Source: Ypsolopha sequella (lineage: Eukaryota > Arthropoda > Insecta > Lepidoptera > Ypsolophidae). Taken from it: 64,000 nucleotides of DNA. The stretch lies in assembly GCA_934047225.1 (NCBI GenBank), contig OW204004.1, positions 6,638,401 to 6,702,400 of the forward strand, written 5' to 3'. The first letter of the stretch is position 1. Every line of letters starts with the position of its first letter. Shown here piece after piece: positions 9,954 to 21,057 of this stretch. A model generated the notes under the pieces. The model was not told the origin of the DNA. It made no database searches and worked only from the letters and a program-made list of their open reading frames with translations. The translations under genes and the position numbers were made by a program.

Positions 9954-10039
9954 ACTTATGAAATACGCTTACTTTCATTATTTCTAGCTTCCATATTTTG
10001 GATTTTATTAATACCTAAATACGTCTATTTCGTCACTGA

Positions 10040-10650
10040 TTCACTGAATGACTGACTGACTCACTCACTCATGATTATCAAAATATCTAGGTTACTTCCT
10101 AAAATCCTAGAAAGCTAAAATTTGGTGTGCAGGTTAAGATTTAAGAAAATTTAAGAAATCTGTAACTTTTACCCTCCAACCCCTCGAAGAAAAGGGGATG
10201 CGGTTTTGTATTATATAAGAAATTCTTTATAAACTTCCAAAAGTGCTAAAAAGCTAAAATGTAGTATGCAAGCTAGGATTAGCACTAAAAAAAAAAAAAA
10301 AAACTGCACCTTTCACCCTTCAACCCCTCATAAAGGGGGGTCCGGTTCTGTTTATAACAATTTATATTCGAAACTTCTAAAAGTCCTAGAAAGCTGATGG
10401 TACGCAAGCTACTATTAGCAAAATAAAAACGAAAAAAACTGTAACTTTTACCCTTCAATTACACAGAAAGGGGGGTCTGATTCTGTATTATATAAGAATT
10501 TCTTTTCTAACTTCCAAAAGTGCTAGAAAACTGAAATTTGGTAAGCAGGCTAGTATTACACACAAACAACAAAGAAATTAAAAAATCTGTAACTTTCACC
10601 CTCTAATCACTCAGAAAGGATGGGTGCAGGTCTGTGTATAATATTTTCTT
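10040..10650. repeat. Tandem array, about 4 units of roughly 130 bp
   Basis: Units begin near 10090, 10220, 10355 and 10490. Each carries CTTCCAAAAGTGCTAGAAAG-like text, then GTAACTTTTACCCTCCAACC-like text, then AAAGGGGGGTCCGGTTCTGT-like text. Units are diverged, and unit two has an A15 run. No coding content is seen. Confidence 0.6.
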
Positions 10651-10659
10651 ACAAAAAGA

Positions 10660-11094
10660 AATGAAACCCTACCAAAAATATTTCATATAAAGTAGGTTGC
10701 CAATACTCATAAGCTCATAATGCTGTCACTGTTAAAAAGTAACTCTACAAGGCCTAAATCTAACAAACCTTAACTCCACAAACCCTATATCTTGCTCAAC
10801 ACGTATGACTTGGCCGTTTTATGGAACTATTGCATGACACAAAGATAGTGACTTAATTTTTTACTATAATGGGAGTGTCTGTACAACGGCCGCGAAACAG
10901 CCAAACCGTACTTCTTGACGAAGATGTAGGGTTTGTAGATTTAGGGCTTGTAGATTTAGGCCTTGAAGAGTTAGGGGCTTTGCACTACATGAAATCTGAG
11001 AACTTTTTAGCAGTGAAAGCATTATGAGCTTATGAGTTTTGGCAACCTACTTTACATGAAATGTTTTTGGTGGGATACCATTTCACCAAAAGGC
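10660..11094. repeat. Foldback repeat of about 430 bp
   Basis: ACCAAAAATATTTCATATAA, then AGTAGGTTGCC, near 10670 is mirrored by GGCAACCTACTTTACATGAA, then ATGTTTTTGGTGGGAT, near 11041. Inside, CTTATGAGC-type and TTAGGGCTTGTAGATTTAGG-type segments also pair across the centre. It starts where the 130-bp tandem array ends, so the two could be parts of one larger element. Confidence 0.55.
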
Positions 11095-11119
11095 TGAGCA
11101 TCATTCCGCCCTGTGGTTA

Positions 11120-11345
11120 AGAGCGGTTTAGCAGCCGAAATGTGAAAAGCCCCCCTTTTCTAATTAATCGAACAGAACACTTATATTCAATATTTACTCA
11201 ATAGTTCCTCAAAATCCTTATTTCCTATGTTTTGTGTATGCTGACATAGCAAAGTTTCCATTGGTCTCTGTAAATTAGAATTTTAAAGATTTAAAATTCC
11301 TATTTACAGAAGCCAATGGAAACTTTGCAATGGCAGCGTTGCTAT
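11120..11345. repeat. Foldback repeat family A, copy 2
   Basis: Same family as 7385-7630: CTAATTAATCGAACAGAACA, then the inverted pair CTGTAAATTAGAATTTTAAA / TTTAAAATTCCTATTTACAG. Confidence 0.6.
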
Positions 11346-11566
11346 TGGACTTAACATGATATAATTAACATCAGCAGTTTAACAATAGTGGGGCAACACG
11401 TTCTTACTCTGTTTCATAATTTTTCGATAGATTTAATTTTAGTTCCATTTCTGTTTTACAGCAAAGATCTTTCTCGCTATGTGAATTACCACACTTGGTT
11501 GTTACGAAGTGATTATCTGAAATAAAATATGATTATTATATATTGTATACTCATATAATGATTCGC

Positions 11567-11596
11567 CTGAAGATGACCCAATACCGTGGGTTGAAA
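11567..11596 (+). other. Hammerhead-core-like motif, copy 3
   Basis: CTGAAGA-T-GACCCA, loop ATACCG, TGGGTT-GAAAT. It has the same order as the copies at 6504, 8665 and 21058: CTGANGA, one base, a 5-6 bp stem, GAAA. Confidence 0.4.
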
Positions 11597-12464
11597 TATA
11601 TGTTTTATTGCTTTTCTGAATTATTAACTTTTTTTTCTTTTATTAATCTTGATCTCTCTATTATTTTCTGATTAGTATTTACAACTCCACATGTTAATTT
11701 GTTCAACTTTCTGTTAGCTATCAAGGGTTGCCTGGAAGATAATGCTATTAGCAATAAGTGCCGCCCTTGTACTCCATGTTTAATTGTTTCTTTTGTCTTT
11801 TAAGTTATTTGTGTAAATATGCAAAAAGTGTTATAAATAAATTAATAAATAAATAACTTTCCCAAATATTAATTTTTATTTAATATTTGTCAATTTACAT
11901 CATTAGTATTCATTACATAAATAAAATATACCAATGACATTGAAATAAAATTCGATAACCTCAATATGACTCACTTTATGCCAGACACAAAAAAATATTG
12001 ATATGAATATATCGATATATATTTTTCGGTATTTGTTCTAATTCGGTATTGGTTTGTGGAATTTCTCAAACTAGGCTGAAAGGTAACTTGGGGATCTTGG
12101 CCAGTCTTGTCAGTACGTTGGTTGGAGGACTAAATTTATTAAGAAAAAAACATTTAAAGAGCGAGCCAGACTTCGGTTCCGTATTTCGTCAGTTTTAAGA
12201 GCAAAATGGCATTTAAAATCTTTTATTTATTTATTTGCTATACTGGATATACACACAGTTTATAGATAATTACACACTTGTAAAAAAAATAGAAATTGTT
12301 TAAAATTGAACAAAATTCTTGAACAGTTTGTTATACAAAAGAAACAAAAAGAAAAAATACACCAACGGAAGCATAATTACTTAAAGTATTTAGACCGTTC
12401 GTCCAAGGGGTTGTTTTCTTATGTATAAGATTGTGCTTGGAGACTTTAATATGATTATGCGCAC

Positions 12465-13270
12465 ATGATTGGTGAACTTAAATATCAACTTCTGTTGAGC
12501 CAAATAGGAAAGAAGATGGCATACCCTAGCAACTTTTTTTTTTACCCGTCCAGCACAATAAGTCCTACGGCAAAGACTTTATTTGCTTTTCATAGAGGCG
12601 ATTATATGTTGGCTCTTTGGCCTCTTTTTCTTGAACGCGTAATACTAGTGATCACGCAGCGAAGCAACAAATTGGTGTTTCGTTAGGTAATTATAGTATT
12701 TTACATTATTTTCTTATTATCTTAGATCTTAGATAATAAGAAAATAATGTAAAATACTATAATTACCTAACGAATGTTATTCATAAAAATATTTTAATAT
12801 TAAGTAGAATGTTTTAATGTTAAGTAAAATATTTTTACTGTAAACCTTTAAACCTTTAACATATACATAATCATAATATAAGATGTAGTGTGACTATTAA
12901 TGTAAATTACTATTGACGTGTAAATACTTTTATTTACCAATAAATTGAGTTTGAGTTTGAGTTTGAGTTTGTGTGTATTTAGCTTATACTGAAATATTTT
13001 GTAAGAAAAAAATATTGAATTTAGGTGATATACCTTCATATTTCTATTACCTATTTTATGAAAAGAAAAAACAAGTTGATCTCTTAACCGCGTCCTTAAA
13101 GCGAACGTTTGAAAACCAAAAAAAAAGAGGGTGCAAAAAATTTTTTTTTGACAAAAGTATAAATCTTAGTACATTGTTTATACGTAAGATCCCTAGAGAA
13201 AAGATTAATAAACCAAATATATTTTTTTCAATACAAGGAGAGTCCGAATTTGTTCAAACGAAGCCTAGAT
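12465..13270. repeat. Dispersed repeat family B (CAACAAATTGGTGTTTCG), split by a hairpin-headed insertion
   Basis: The part at 12500-12680 matches the inverse of 50720-50900 (CAGCACAATAAGT, ATAGAGGCGATTATATGTTGG, CGTGATCAC). The part at 12980-13150 matches the inverse of 50580-50700 (AAGTTGATCTCTTAACCGCG). In the 50-kb copy these lie side by side, so about 295 bp starting with the hairpin at 12680-12773 is inserted here. A third, palindromic relative is at 53.85-54.17 kb. The frames it opens are not conserved genes. Confidence 0.55.
12680..12773. repeat. Near-perfect 43-bp inverted repeat (hairpin)
   Basis: TCGTTAGGTAATTATAGTAT and the following bases to 12722 are mirrored to 12773 without a mismatch that I can find, around a centre of about 8 nt (TAGATCTT). 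It joins family B sequence at its left edge. The perfect match suggests a recent event or an assembly artefact. Confidence 0.65.
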
Positions 13271-13679
13271 AGACTGGAGTTGGTCATGCTGTAGGCTCAA
13301 AAGTTGAAAAATTTTAAAAAATTACGTACTTTATTGTCTGAGAAGTCTATCTTAGAATGATTGGCAGTATAATTTTGAACAGCATAGACTAAATTCCAGA
13401 GTATTTACAGGAAGCATGTGCAAAACCAAAGGTTTTTTAGTATGAAAGTTTTGACCCACAAACTTTTATAAAGATTGTTTGATAAAATCACTTTCAGGCG
13501 TAACATGATTGTATAAAAATTCCGTTTACTGATAATTTGAAGTATCATTTTTAACAGCTTAGACCATCGAAATAATTATAAATATTTCGATGGCTTAGAC
13601 AAAATTCAAGACAATTTACAAGAAGCCCGTGCAGTATCGGACGTTTTACATAAATGAGTTTTGAACAAACAATTATGCT

Positions 13680-13862
13680 TATGTGATTGTTTGGTTAAAC
13701 CTTATTCAGGAGCACTTGATTGTTTGGTTAAACCACATTCAGAGCACTTGATTGTTTGGTTAAACCACATTCAGGAGCACTTGATTGTCTTCAAAATTCC
13801 ATCTTTGGATAATTGGCAGTATAATTTTGAATAACATTATTATACTGCCAATTATCATAAGA
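13680..13862. repeat. 33-bp tandem triplication next to an 18-bp hairpin
   Basis: TTGATTGTTTGGTTAAACCA, then CATTCAGGAGCAC, is repeated about three times (13683-13786, unit 32-33 bp). It is followed by GATAATTGGCAGTATAAT and its perfect inverse (13807-13855). Surrounding sequence 13.27-14.1 kb shows no genes. Confidence 0.6.
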
Positions 13863-14159
13863 TAGAATTGTTACTCCTGAGTGTAGTTTCATCAAACAAA
13901 CACTAAAACAAATAATTTTTTACGTACATTTACATGTTTTAAGGGGTTTTTTGTTATGATATCACTCAAATTTCACGATTTTTAATTCCACTTATACATA
14001 GATCTAGATAATTTTAATGAACTCAGAATAAAATACTATAATAACATTCCATAGATACCCCATAATTTGGTGACGGCGTTTGTATGGACGTTTGCGCGTC
14101 ACAACCCCTCTTAAGAATCAATTCTATGTAGAATAAATAAAAATGGTTTACTATATATA

Positions 14160-14345
14160 ATTAAACATACTTTTAATGATCTTATGATAGCTTCAAATAA
14201 TTGGATTTTCCATAAGAGTGAAATTAGAACAATTAAATTAAAAAATCCGTAATCACTCTTATAAAAAATCCAATTATTTTGAAGCTATCATAAATCATTT
14301 AAAATACGTTTAATCATGAAGTGTACTATTGTTAAACATTGTTTT
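14160..14345. repeat. Foldback repeat related to the centre of the 60-kb foldback
   Basis: TTATGATAGCTTCAAATAAT and TGGATTTTCCATAAGAGTGA are mirrored by TCACTCTTATAAAAAATCCA and ATTATTTTGAAGCTATCATA. Similar text (CCAATTATTTTGAAGATACC) occurs at 60875-60900. Confidence 0.55.
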
Positions 14346-14356
14346 TTTAAATATTA

Positions 14357-14580
14357 TTAGAGTGCAATACAAACTAGAAAATATCAATCAGAAACAAACC
14401 CAAAGACAATTGAAAAAATTTGAAAAAATTTCAAAAGAAATTTGAAAAAGTTCCCCGGGCCAGGATTCGAACCTGCGACCTCTTGTTAAGACAAGCAATA
14501 TTATTTTCAAATTCTTGTCTTTGGGTTTGTTTTTGATTGATCTTTTCTAGTTTGTATTGCACTCTAACAATATTTAGAGT
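14357..14580 (-). repeat. Foldback element with a tRNA-like 3' half, copy 1
   Basis: Inverted ends TAGAGTGCAATACAAACTAG (left) and CTAGTTTGTATTGCACTCTA (right) enclose a minus-strand tRNA-like segment (about 14452-14508). The segment contains the Pol III B-box form GGTTCGAATCC and the end CCCGGGG. The copy at 49870-50312 carries the full tRNA-like head. The anticodon region is truncated here. Confidence 0.6.
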
Positions 14581-15243
14581 ATTCATAGCGATGGATATCG
14601 CATAACAAACATAATCATTGTTTTTTTTCTTAAAGTTGTATTTTGACCGTTATTAATTACATTATTATTTTGTAACAAGTTCGGAAACTTGCTATTAGCG
14701 AAAAATCATAAATAAATACTTGCTTGTGATATTTTGGTACATCCGAAACGTTTTTGTAATACCGGCATCAGTATGGAACCATATCTGAAAAAGAAAGTCA
14801 CCCACATAGTGATTCGTTGTTGAACTCTCAGAATAAGGAATACAAATAGAAGCCTGACTAAAATAAGAACTGGGCATTAGCCATTGTACTCATCTAACGT
14901 AAATTACTCCTGTGTACGAGTGAATGAAACGACGGACCGCACTTACTTTATATTTTTTCCTGGTGTGTCACTAGACTGAACCAAACAAATGTCAGATGGA
15001 TGTAATTTGGATGTATTTTAAATATTATAATACCATCAAATTAAATATGTCTCATCATTGTATCGTTGTGTTGTAATATCGTTCGTTGCGTGCATTTGGT
15101 GGCATCGAAATGTCTATTGCATTTTGCGAAAGTTTACAGCTTCACCGAGAGAAATTAAATATTTTGGTGCTCTTCCTCTCAAAATTCGTGAAAGTGTGAT
15201 TTATTATTGTTTGTGTTAATTGTTTTTTTAACATTGTAATAAA

Positions 15244-16078
15244 ATGTCTTGTGCGATTGAAGGCTGTAAATCGCATACAGGAAGAAAAGAAAACAACAAT
15301 GAAGCAATATCATTTCATCGGTGAGTTCTGATAGTTTTTATGTTAATAAATTTCAGGATCATACCTAAAACTCAGTAACAATAATAGTAGTTCTTGTAAA
15401 TCATACTCGTGTTCAATTCTACACCGATATTTGCCTGTTTTATATAGATTTTCTGCCGACTATGAGAGGTTATATTTTTTCGTATAGTGATGACTAAAGT
15501 CCGTGTGGCAAACTATCGAACATTGGTTCCCGCGGCAGCCGTGCATAAAGGATAATACCGCAGATTAATTGCAGCGCGAGTTAAAACAAAAATAATGCCG
15601 AATAAATATCGCTATATTTTTTTGTTACAGAATTCCAAAAAGGGAAGAATTAAAAAGTGAATGGCTTAGACGAATAATTTGACCAAATTGGGCAATTAAA
15701 AAAAGCGGTCATATTTGTTCGAAACACTTTACGTCGGATTCTTTTGGACCAAACGAAAATTTAAAATGGAGACTTTTAAAAGCAGATGCCTTACCAACGT
15801 TATATTTACCAGATACAGACACATTGGTAACCTTTAAATAATTATGTATAATTGCATTATCAATCTTGTTTGTAGGTACGTGCTTGTACTATACTATAGT
15901 ATGTTAACTCGATAATTTTTCAATTTTAGGCAACAGAACCAGTACCTATGGATGTCTGTGGTTTAGAAAAGTGCATACTTCTATGTTCGCAAATCGTTCT
16001 GAAAGGCCTGTTCGTTCACGTTACTGCCGTGATCGACTTCACGAAGAAATTCCGCAGATCAAGGCATTTTCGTACTTA
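15244..16078 (+). pseudogene. THAP-domain gene with an in-frame stop (exons 15244-15320, 15631-15826, 15930 on)
   Basis: THAP domains are C2CH zinc-binding DNA-binding modules in host regulators and in P-type transposases. Exon 1 reads MSCAIEGCKSH up to AISFHR and ends at GTGAGT. Exon 2 begins after TTACAG and reads IPKREELKSEWLRRII, a TGA stop (15680-15682), then PNWAIKKSGHICSKHFTSDS and ALPTLYLP. It thus carries all four C2CH ligands (C-x4-C in exon 1, C-x2-H in exon 2), the invariant tryptophan and an A-x-P-T motif. It ends at a GTAACC donor. Splice phases match, so the structure is that of a spliced gene and not a processed copy. Exon 3 from 15930 starts ATEPVPMDVCG and stops near 16076-16078, with a longer protein-like frame (RPVRSRYCRDRLHEEIPQIK) alongside. 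The stop lies inside the DNA-binding domain, so the product would be non-functional unless it is an assembly error or a readthrough. Confidence 0.7.
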
Positions 16079-16259
16079 GTGGTTGACAATAAAAGTACTT
16101 TGACAGGGTAGTTCTATCGTGAAATGATGGGGAATGCTTATTGACTTGAACTGCGCATAATTTGATTTCTTATTACAGGTTATTAGGTATTTTAATCGAT
16201 CATTATTTGTTATTAGTTTTTATTCAAGATAAGTTGATGTTTATTTGATAGAAATAAAA

Positions 16260-17130
16260 AAAAATGAAATTACCTCTGTAGTAATTGCGCTGTCATCGCT
16301 CATCATTGACATAATATTATTATTACGAATCCTATAAGTCTATGATTATTATGATTTCTATTGTTGCGATTAATTCCTTTTTCCTTGATTGAACAAAGAC
16401 GCGAAATCAACGAACATCTATTTGATTGAGTTAAGAGGCGACTTAAAAAGTATCCACTTAAATAGTTTACGGTTGTATCTCTGATACAAGCTATAGCATT
16501 TTTTGTACTAGAAACAAGCACAATTTTGGACTTAACTTATATACGAGTACCTACCTGCCTACGATATAGTAATTTGTACTTAATAAAAAATATTATGCTA
16601 AACGAAAGATATCCTTTTATTAATTCCTTATTTACACAATATAACATGTGTCCCACTGGGGTAGACAGAGACCACTTTGCTATTAATTCTTTTGGCCTCC
16701 TTCCAAAGCAAGAGGATGTCACCAGAAAGGTCAGTGCCTCCTGCATTCTCTTTTTTTTCACACTTTGATACGATATGATGTGTGGTAAGGAGATTGGTCG
16801 CGGTTCATTTCGATTTGGTTTATTTATCGTAGTCAAAAATCGACATTGTTACATCACTAGCAAAGCAACGAACTAGTGACAACCTACCTAATTAAGAAAA
16901 AACTAATACATATCCATCTCTCTCTAACGCACTAAAATGTCGTAAGAAAATCAAGGATAGGTGTCTTTCTCCGCGTATTATTTTAGCCAGGTTTCTATTT
17001 GTATTCCTTATTCTGAGGTTGAACTATACAATTCTAATGTTTATGTACTTGGAATATAGCTGTGGTCCTCACATTACTCATTGATCTTGCTTTACTAGTA
17101 TCTTCTTTAACACAATTATAACTTAGTATC
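16260..17130. other. No supportable gene
   Basis: AT-rich sequence with overlapping short frames on both strands (16303-16836) that show no domain. Possibly intron or decayed repeat. Confidence 0.4.
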
Positions 17131-17139
17131 GTATTTGTG

Positions 17140-17270
17140 ATGATCTCGGGGCCCGTAGCACAGTGTTTAATCGTGCCCGATGCGACTTAGTTGAATCACA
17201 AGTGCAAGGAGCGTGACGTACTGTTTAATCGCAAAAACATCGTGTCACGGTCCTCGCACTTGGTTTTTGA
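17140..17270. repeat. Dispersed repeat GGCCCGTAGCACAGTGTTTAAT, copy 1
   Basis: The left part and centre are shared with the complete inverted-repeat copy at 63715-63885: GTGTTTAATCG, CTTAGTTGAATC, GCGTGACGTAC and GCAAAAACATCGTG. Confidence 0.6.
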
Positions 17271-17304
17271 ATATAATATATATATTTTTTTAATGAAACA
17301 ATTT

Positions 17305-17475
17305 AAAGTTCTAATCTTTAAAATGCAATGGAAACTTTGAGATTGCAACATACACAATTCATAGAAAATAAAGTTTTGTTGAATAACTATTGAGTGAATT
17401 TTGAATTTAAGTGTTCTGTTTCGATTAATTAGAAAAAGGAGTTTTTCACAATCTGGCTGCGAACTATGCCCTGAT
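17305..17475. repeat. Foldback repeat family A, copy 3 (inverted, one arm)
   Basis: The inverse of the 7.4-kb copy: GGAAACTTTGAGATTGCAAC, then AACTATTGAGTGAATTTTGA, then TTCGATTAATTAGAAAAAGG. Only one arm is present. Confidence 0.55.
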
Positions 17476-18147
17476 GTACATTTTGAACAAGGACACGCAG
17501 ACAAGAGGTTGAGATAAGGTAACAGAAAATTACTAAATTCACCAAACATTTTATAATCAAGCCAACCCGATGTCACGTTGCAATTATTTCACGTTTGATT
17601 TATTTTCATGTTTCCAATTTGAATTGTGTAGTCCATTCTTCGGATGTTTTTATCTCAGGGTATCGTCACATAGTAAAAAATATTACCTGGTCTTTCGCCA
17701 AATTATACCAAGTGTTCACAATTATTGGTAATCTTGATAGTTCATTTTTTTGAGTCGTCTTCACAGATATGATAATATTTTTTAGTTCCACAGTGTAAGT
17801 CTGTATTGATGTAAAACAGAAAAATAAAATGACAATAATTGCTCGATTCATTATAACGTGAGGTTGATTAGATCGGAAAATAACTAATGTAAGAATTAAT
17901 TTTTGTGTTTCACAATCAAATGTTTTATTGTTTTATTCTTTATCCTTTATTCTTTATTGTTCACATAGATACCATAACAATTGCATTTGGAAATAATATG
18001 TACAATTATATTATACAACCGCTTTGTTAAATAAGTAGATATACATACGTGTACACTAAATTACATAACATAACATACTATTAAATAAAATAAAATAAAT
18101 ATTGTTTGATTTCTTTTGTAATTTTGAAATCATTATTGTTTTACTAT

Positions 18148-18697
18148 AGGTGGTAGAGCTGATGCCGGGCTCGACCGATAGGTGGTAGAGCTGATGCCGG
18201 GCTCGACCGATAGGTGGTAGAACTGTGATACCGGACTCAACCGATAGGTGGTAGAGCTGTATGCTGGGCTCGACCGATAGGTGGTAGAGCTGTGATGCCG
18301 GGCTCGACCGATAGGTGGTAGAGCTGTGATGCCGGGCTCGACCGATAGGTAGTAGAGCTGTGATGCAGGGCTCGACCGATAGGTGGTAGAGCTGTGATGC
18401 TGGGCTCGACCGATAGGTGGTAGAGCTGATGCCGGGCTCGACCGATAGGTGGTAGAACTGTGATGCCGGACTCAACCGATAGGTGGTAGAGCTGTGATGC
18501 TGGGCTCGACTGATAGGTGGTAGAGTTGTGATGCCGGGCTCGACCGATAGGTGGTAGAGCTGTGATACCGGGCTCGACCGATAGGTAGTAGAGCTGTGAT
18601 GCCGGGCTCGACCGATAGGTTGTAGAGCTGTGATGCCGGGCTCGACCGATAGGTGGTAGAGTTGTGATGCTGGGCTCGACCGATAGGTGGTAGAGAT
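18148..18697. repeat. Minisatellite, about 16 units of 32/34 bp
   Basis: The unit is GGTGGTAGAGCTGTGATGCC followed by GGGCTCGACCGATA. Units come in a 32-bp form (GCTGATGCC) and a 34-bp form (GCTGTGATGCC), with point variants such as GATACC, ATGCTG and GGTAGT. AGAGCTGATGCCGGGCTCGA is also the head of the retroelement at 30480 (and 4208), so the array appears to derive from a transposon fragment. A 233-residue reverse-strand frame crosses it (STTYRSSPASQLYHLSVEPG repeats). It is an artefact of repeat units lacking stops and not a gene. Confidence 0.9.
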
Positions 18698-19119
18698 GTG
18701 GAACTTTTTTTGTTTGTTTGTTTCCTTAGAAAATCTGTTATTTAATTGATAAATCATTGCAATTAATCCCGCCAGATATACTTGTAGAAGCTATAATTGC
18801 AAATGACAGGCTCTTGCCGCCAAAATCAAGAGATAACGTATGAAACTTATAAGTTATTGCCTCCTTACCGCACTTGTAGCATAAACTACTAAATTATTAT
18901 TTGATAAATGATTTAAAATCCTAGTAAATTATCACGTTTCCGAACGAAATTATTTCTTGATATTTCATTTGATGTCCATGCAAAGTGTATTTCGGGAGGC
19001 CGAATGCCAAGCCGCGTTTCCGAATGAAATTAATCCTCGATAGCTAAAGAAGAAACCTGAAATTGTGACACCCCATTGCCATTGTATGGAAAATTATTTA
19101 TGGGATAAAAATTAACCAT

Positions 19120-19435
19120 AGATTACTCGTAGGAGGGGAAACGAACCCCTTCCAAAACTCGGTTCAACTCAGTTCACGACAGTCGCCGTCGAACCGTCGT
19201 TACGTACGCACGTTGTCGCATTGACACTGTAAGCCGCTCACGACATCGTAAGGAAACCTGCATGCCCTAGAAAGCGTGTATTTGTGCCCGAAGAACGGTG
19301 ATAGGGTTCAACACTCATCTCTTTGGGACGTAATAATTGAAACACGGATGTACCGAGTGTGGACTGTGACTTGCATTTCACAGTTCACACTCGGAACACG
19401 TCTGACACCCCCTCGGGGATTCATGTCGTGACGAT
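19120..19435. repeat. Dispersed repeat containing AAGGAAACCTGCATGCCCTA
   Basis: Much of this block recurs inverted at 48440-48640 (GTCCACACTCGGTAC, GGGCACAAACACACGCTTTT, GGGCACGCAGGTTTCC). Its right end, CTCGGGGATTCATGTCGTGA, also recurs at 40330-40350. It is not coding in any frame I can recognise. Confidence 0.5.
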
Positions 19436-19654
19436 ATATATTTACACAGTTTCTCGGAGAAAATAATTAAAATTTAACGTTAAAACTACATCAAAGTTTA
19501 CTTTACTTCAATTTAATTATCATACATTACAATCTCATTACTCGACTTAATCGAGGGACGAAAAGTCATATTATTTTAGTGAGTCATATTTCCCTTTGTA
19601 ATAATTACTAGAACTAATAGACAGCAATCGTTTTGGTGTAATGTTTTAAGACGA

Positions 19655-20200
19655 TATATAACAGTTTTAGTGTCGCTGTTACTCCATATGCGAAATAAAA
19701 AACCCTCGGTACGAGAGGGGCAGATTCGTGGAAAAGTAGCAAAAGGTCGGTTTTTTATTAATATAAAATGTTTTTAAAAATCGCGTGAGCTGACATACTA
19801 AATTATTATTACATACGGCTTGAACACTCACGTGTGATTGTTGTTGACTATATGCCAACCGTTTCACCGATACAATTTCGGCATTATCAAGGCGAGTGTC
19901 GTTCTTAGGACGACGACGTTTGGCATATAGTCAACAACAATCACACGTGAGTGTTCAAGCCGTATGTAATAATAATTTCATATAAAATGTACTAAAAATG
20001 CTATCAAAATTTCGTTTAACCAGGTCCTAGATACCGTTTAAACCCATCTAATAAAATATTATTGCAGTCCATATGTCAATCTAAATTGTCAAATCAGGAG
20101 AATTGGTGTCGATTAAAACACCTCATTTCAATAAATATTTCTATCGAGCCGAATTTCTCCAATCGCGTTTCTGTTTAACAGATCCCTAGAAAAAGATTCC
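19655..20200. repeat. Repeat family C (GTTACTCCATATGCGAAAAA), split by a foldback MITE
   Basis: The left part (19675-19772) and right part (from about 19982) join into the sequence seen whole, inverted, at 25225-25395: GAAAAAGTAGCAAAAAGTCGG, TTTTTTATTAATATAAAATG, TACTAAAAAT and TTTCGTTTAACCAGGTCCTA. The break falls at ATAAAATGT, which is repeated on both sides of the insertion. Other copies are at 20440-20800, 29190-29790 and 62840-63130. Confidence 0.65.
19781..19979. mobile_element. Foldback MITE family D, copy 1
   Basis: Arms of about 59 bp, AAATTATTATTACATACGGC to TGACTATATGCCAA, are inverted almost perfectly on the right (TTGGCATATAGTCA to AATAATAATTT). The element starts TCGCGTGAGCTGACAT. 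It is inserted in repeat family C with ATAAAATGT duplicated. The centre (CCGTTTCACCGATACAATTT) runs opposite to copy 3. Confidence 0.75.
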
Positions 20201-20230
20201 AAAAATAATATACTATAATATAATTAATAC

Positions 20231-20357
20231 TCGCGTGAGCTGACATACTAAATTATTATTACATTGCCGAAATGCCGATATTGTATCGGTGAAACGGTTG
20301 GCATATAGTCAATAACAATCACACGTGAGTGTTCAAGCCGTATGTAATAATAATTTA
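20231..20357. mobile_element. Foldback MITE family D, copy 2
   Basis: It starts TCGCGTGAGCTGACATACTA and ends GCCGTATGTAATAATAATTT. The left arm is largely missing. The centre (GCCGATATTGTATCGGTGAA) is in the orientation of copy 3, not copy 1. Confidence 0.7.
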
Positions 20358-20439
20358 ATAATATACTATTTCATCAAAATAATACATCATTTATATAAGT
20401 AGATATGTAAGTTCTTAAAGTGTCGATTTTTTTTCCGTA

Positions 20440-20850
20440 GCGCTTTAAGAGGCTATGTGAATTTTATTTTTGTCACTGTCACTCCATGCGAAAAATCGCG
20501 CAGTGCGAGAGGGGCTGATTCAGGGCAAAAGGGACAAAAGATGGTTTTATATTTTCATTAAAAAAACTAAAATAGCTAGCAAAATATCAAATCTCTAGAT
20601 ATTGTTAAAACACACCCAATAAAATATGTTTGAGTTCTATATATGGTTCCTACTCATCAAACGAGGAGAAAAAGTTTGTTTGAAGACCTTAATTCAACAA
20701 TTATTTCTATCGCGGAAAATTTATCCAAACATGTTTTTCAATTTCAAAACCCTAAATTATATAGTCAAAATGCATATACCAGAAAATAATTAAAATTTTC
20801 CGTGTGTTTCATGAAATACACAGAAAAGAAACACCCGTATTTTTTTTCCA
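20440..20850. repeat. Repeat family C, copy 2
   Basis: GTCACTCCATGCGAAAAATC, GCGAGAGGGGCTGATTCAGG, ACACCCAATAAAATATGTTT and TTCATGAAATACACAGAAAA are shared with 29385-29765 at high similarity over about 370 bp. Confidence 0.65.
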
Positions 20851-21057
20851 TAGCGCCTTAAGGTTTCGTACCCGAAGTGTGTCAAACGGAACTATTTGCT
20901 ATTCGATAAATAATGAAAAATCACGTTGCTCAGGCGCTGAAACCCCGAACTCCTCCGAAACAAAAAAATTAATGAAATAGGTTAAGAAAATAGGTTAAGT
21001 TTTTTTCTTTTTTAATTTTATTGTTAACTCTATTTTATCTATTTATTCCATATTCGA

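Noticed and set aside
18056..18757. 233-residue minus-strand frame with repeated STTYRSSPASQLYHLSVEP
   Set aside because: It is the translation of a 32/34-bp minisatellite. The two unit lengths are not multiples of three, and no start or domain context supports a protein.
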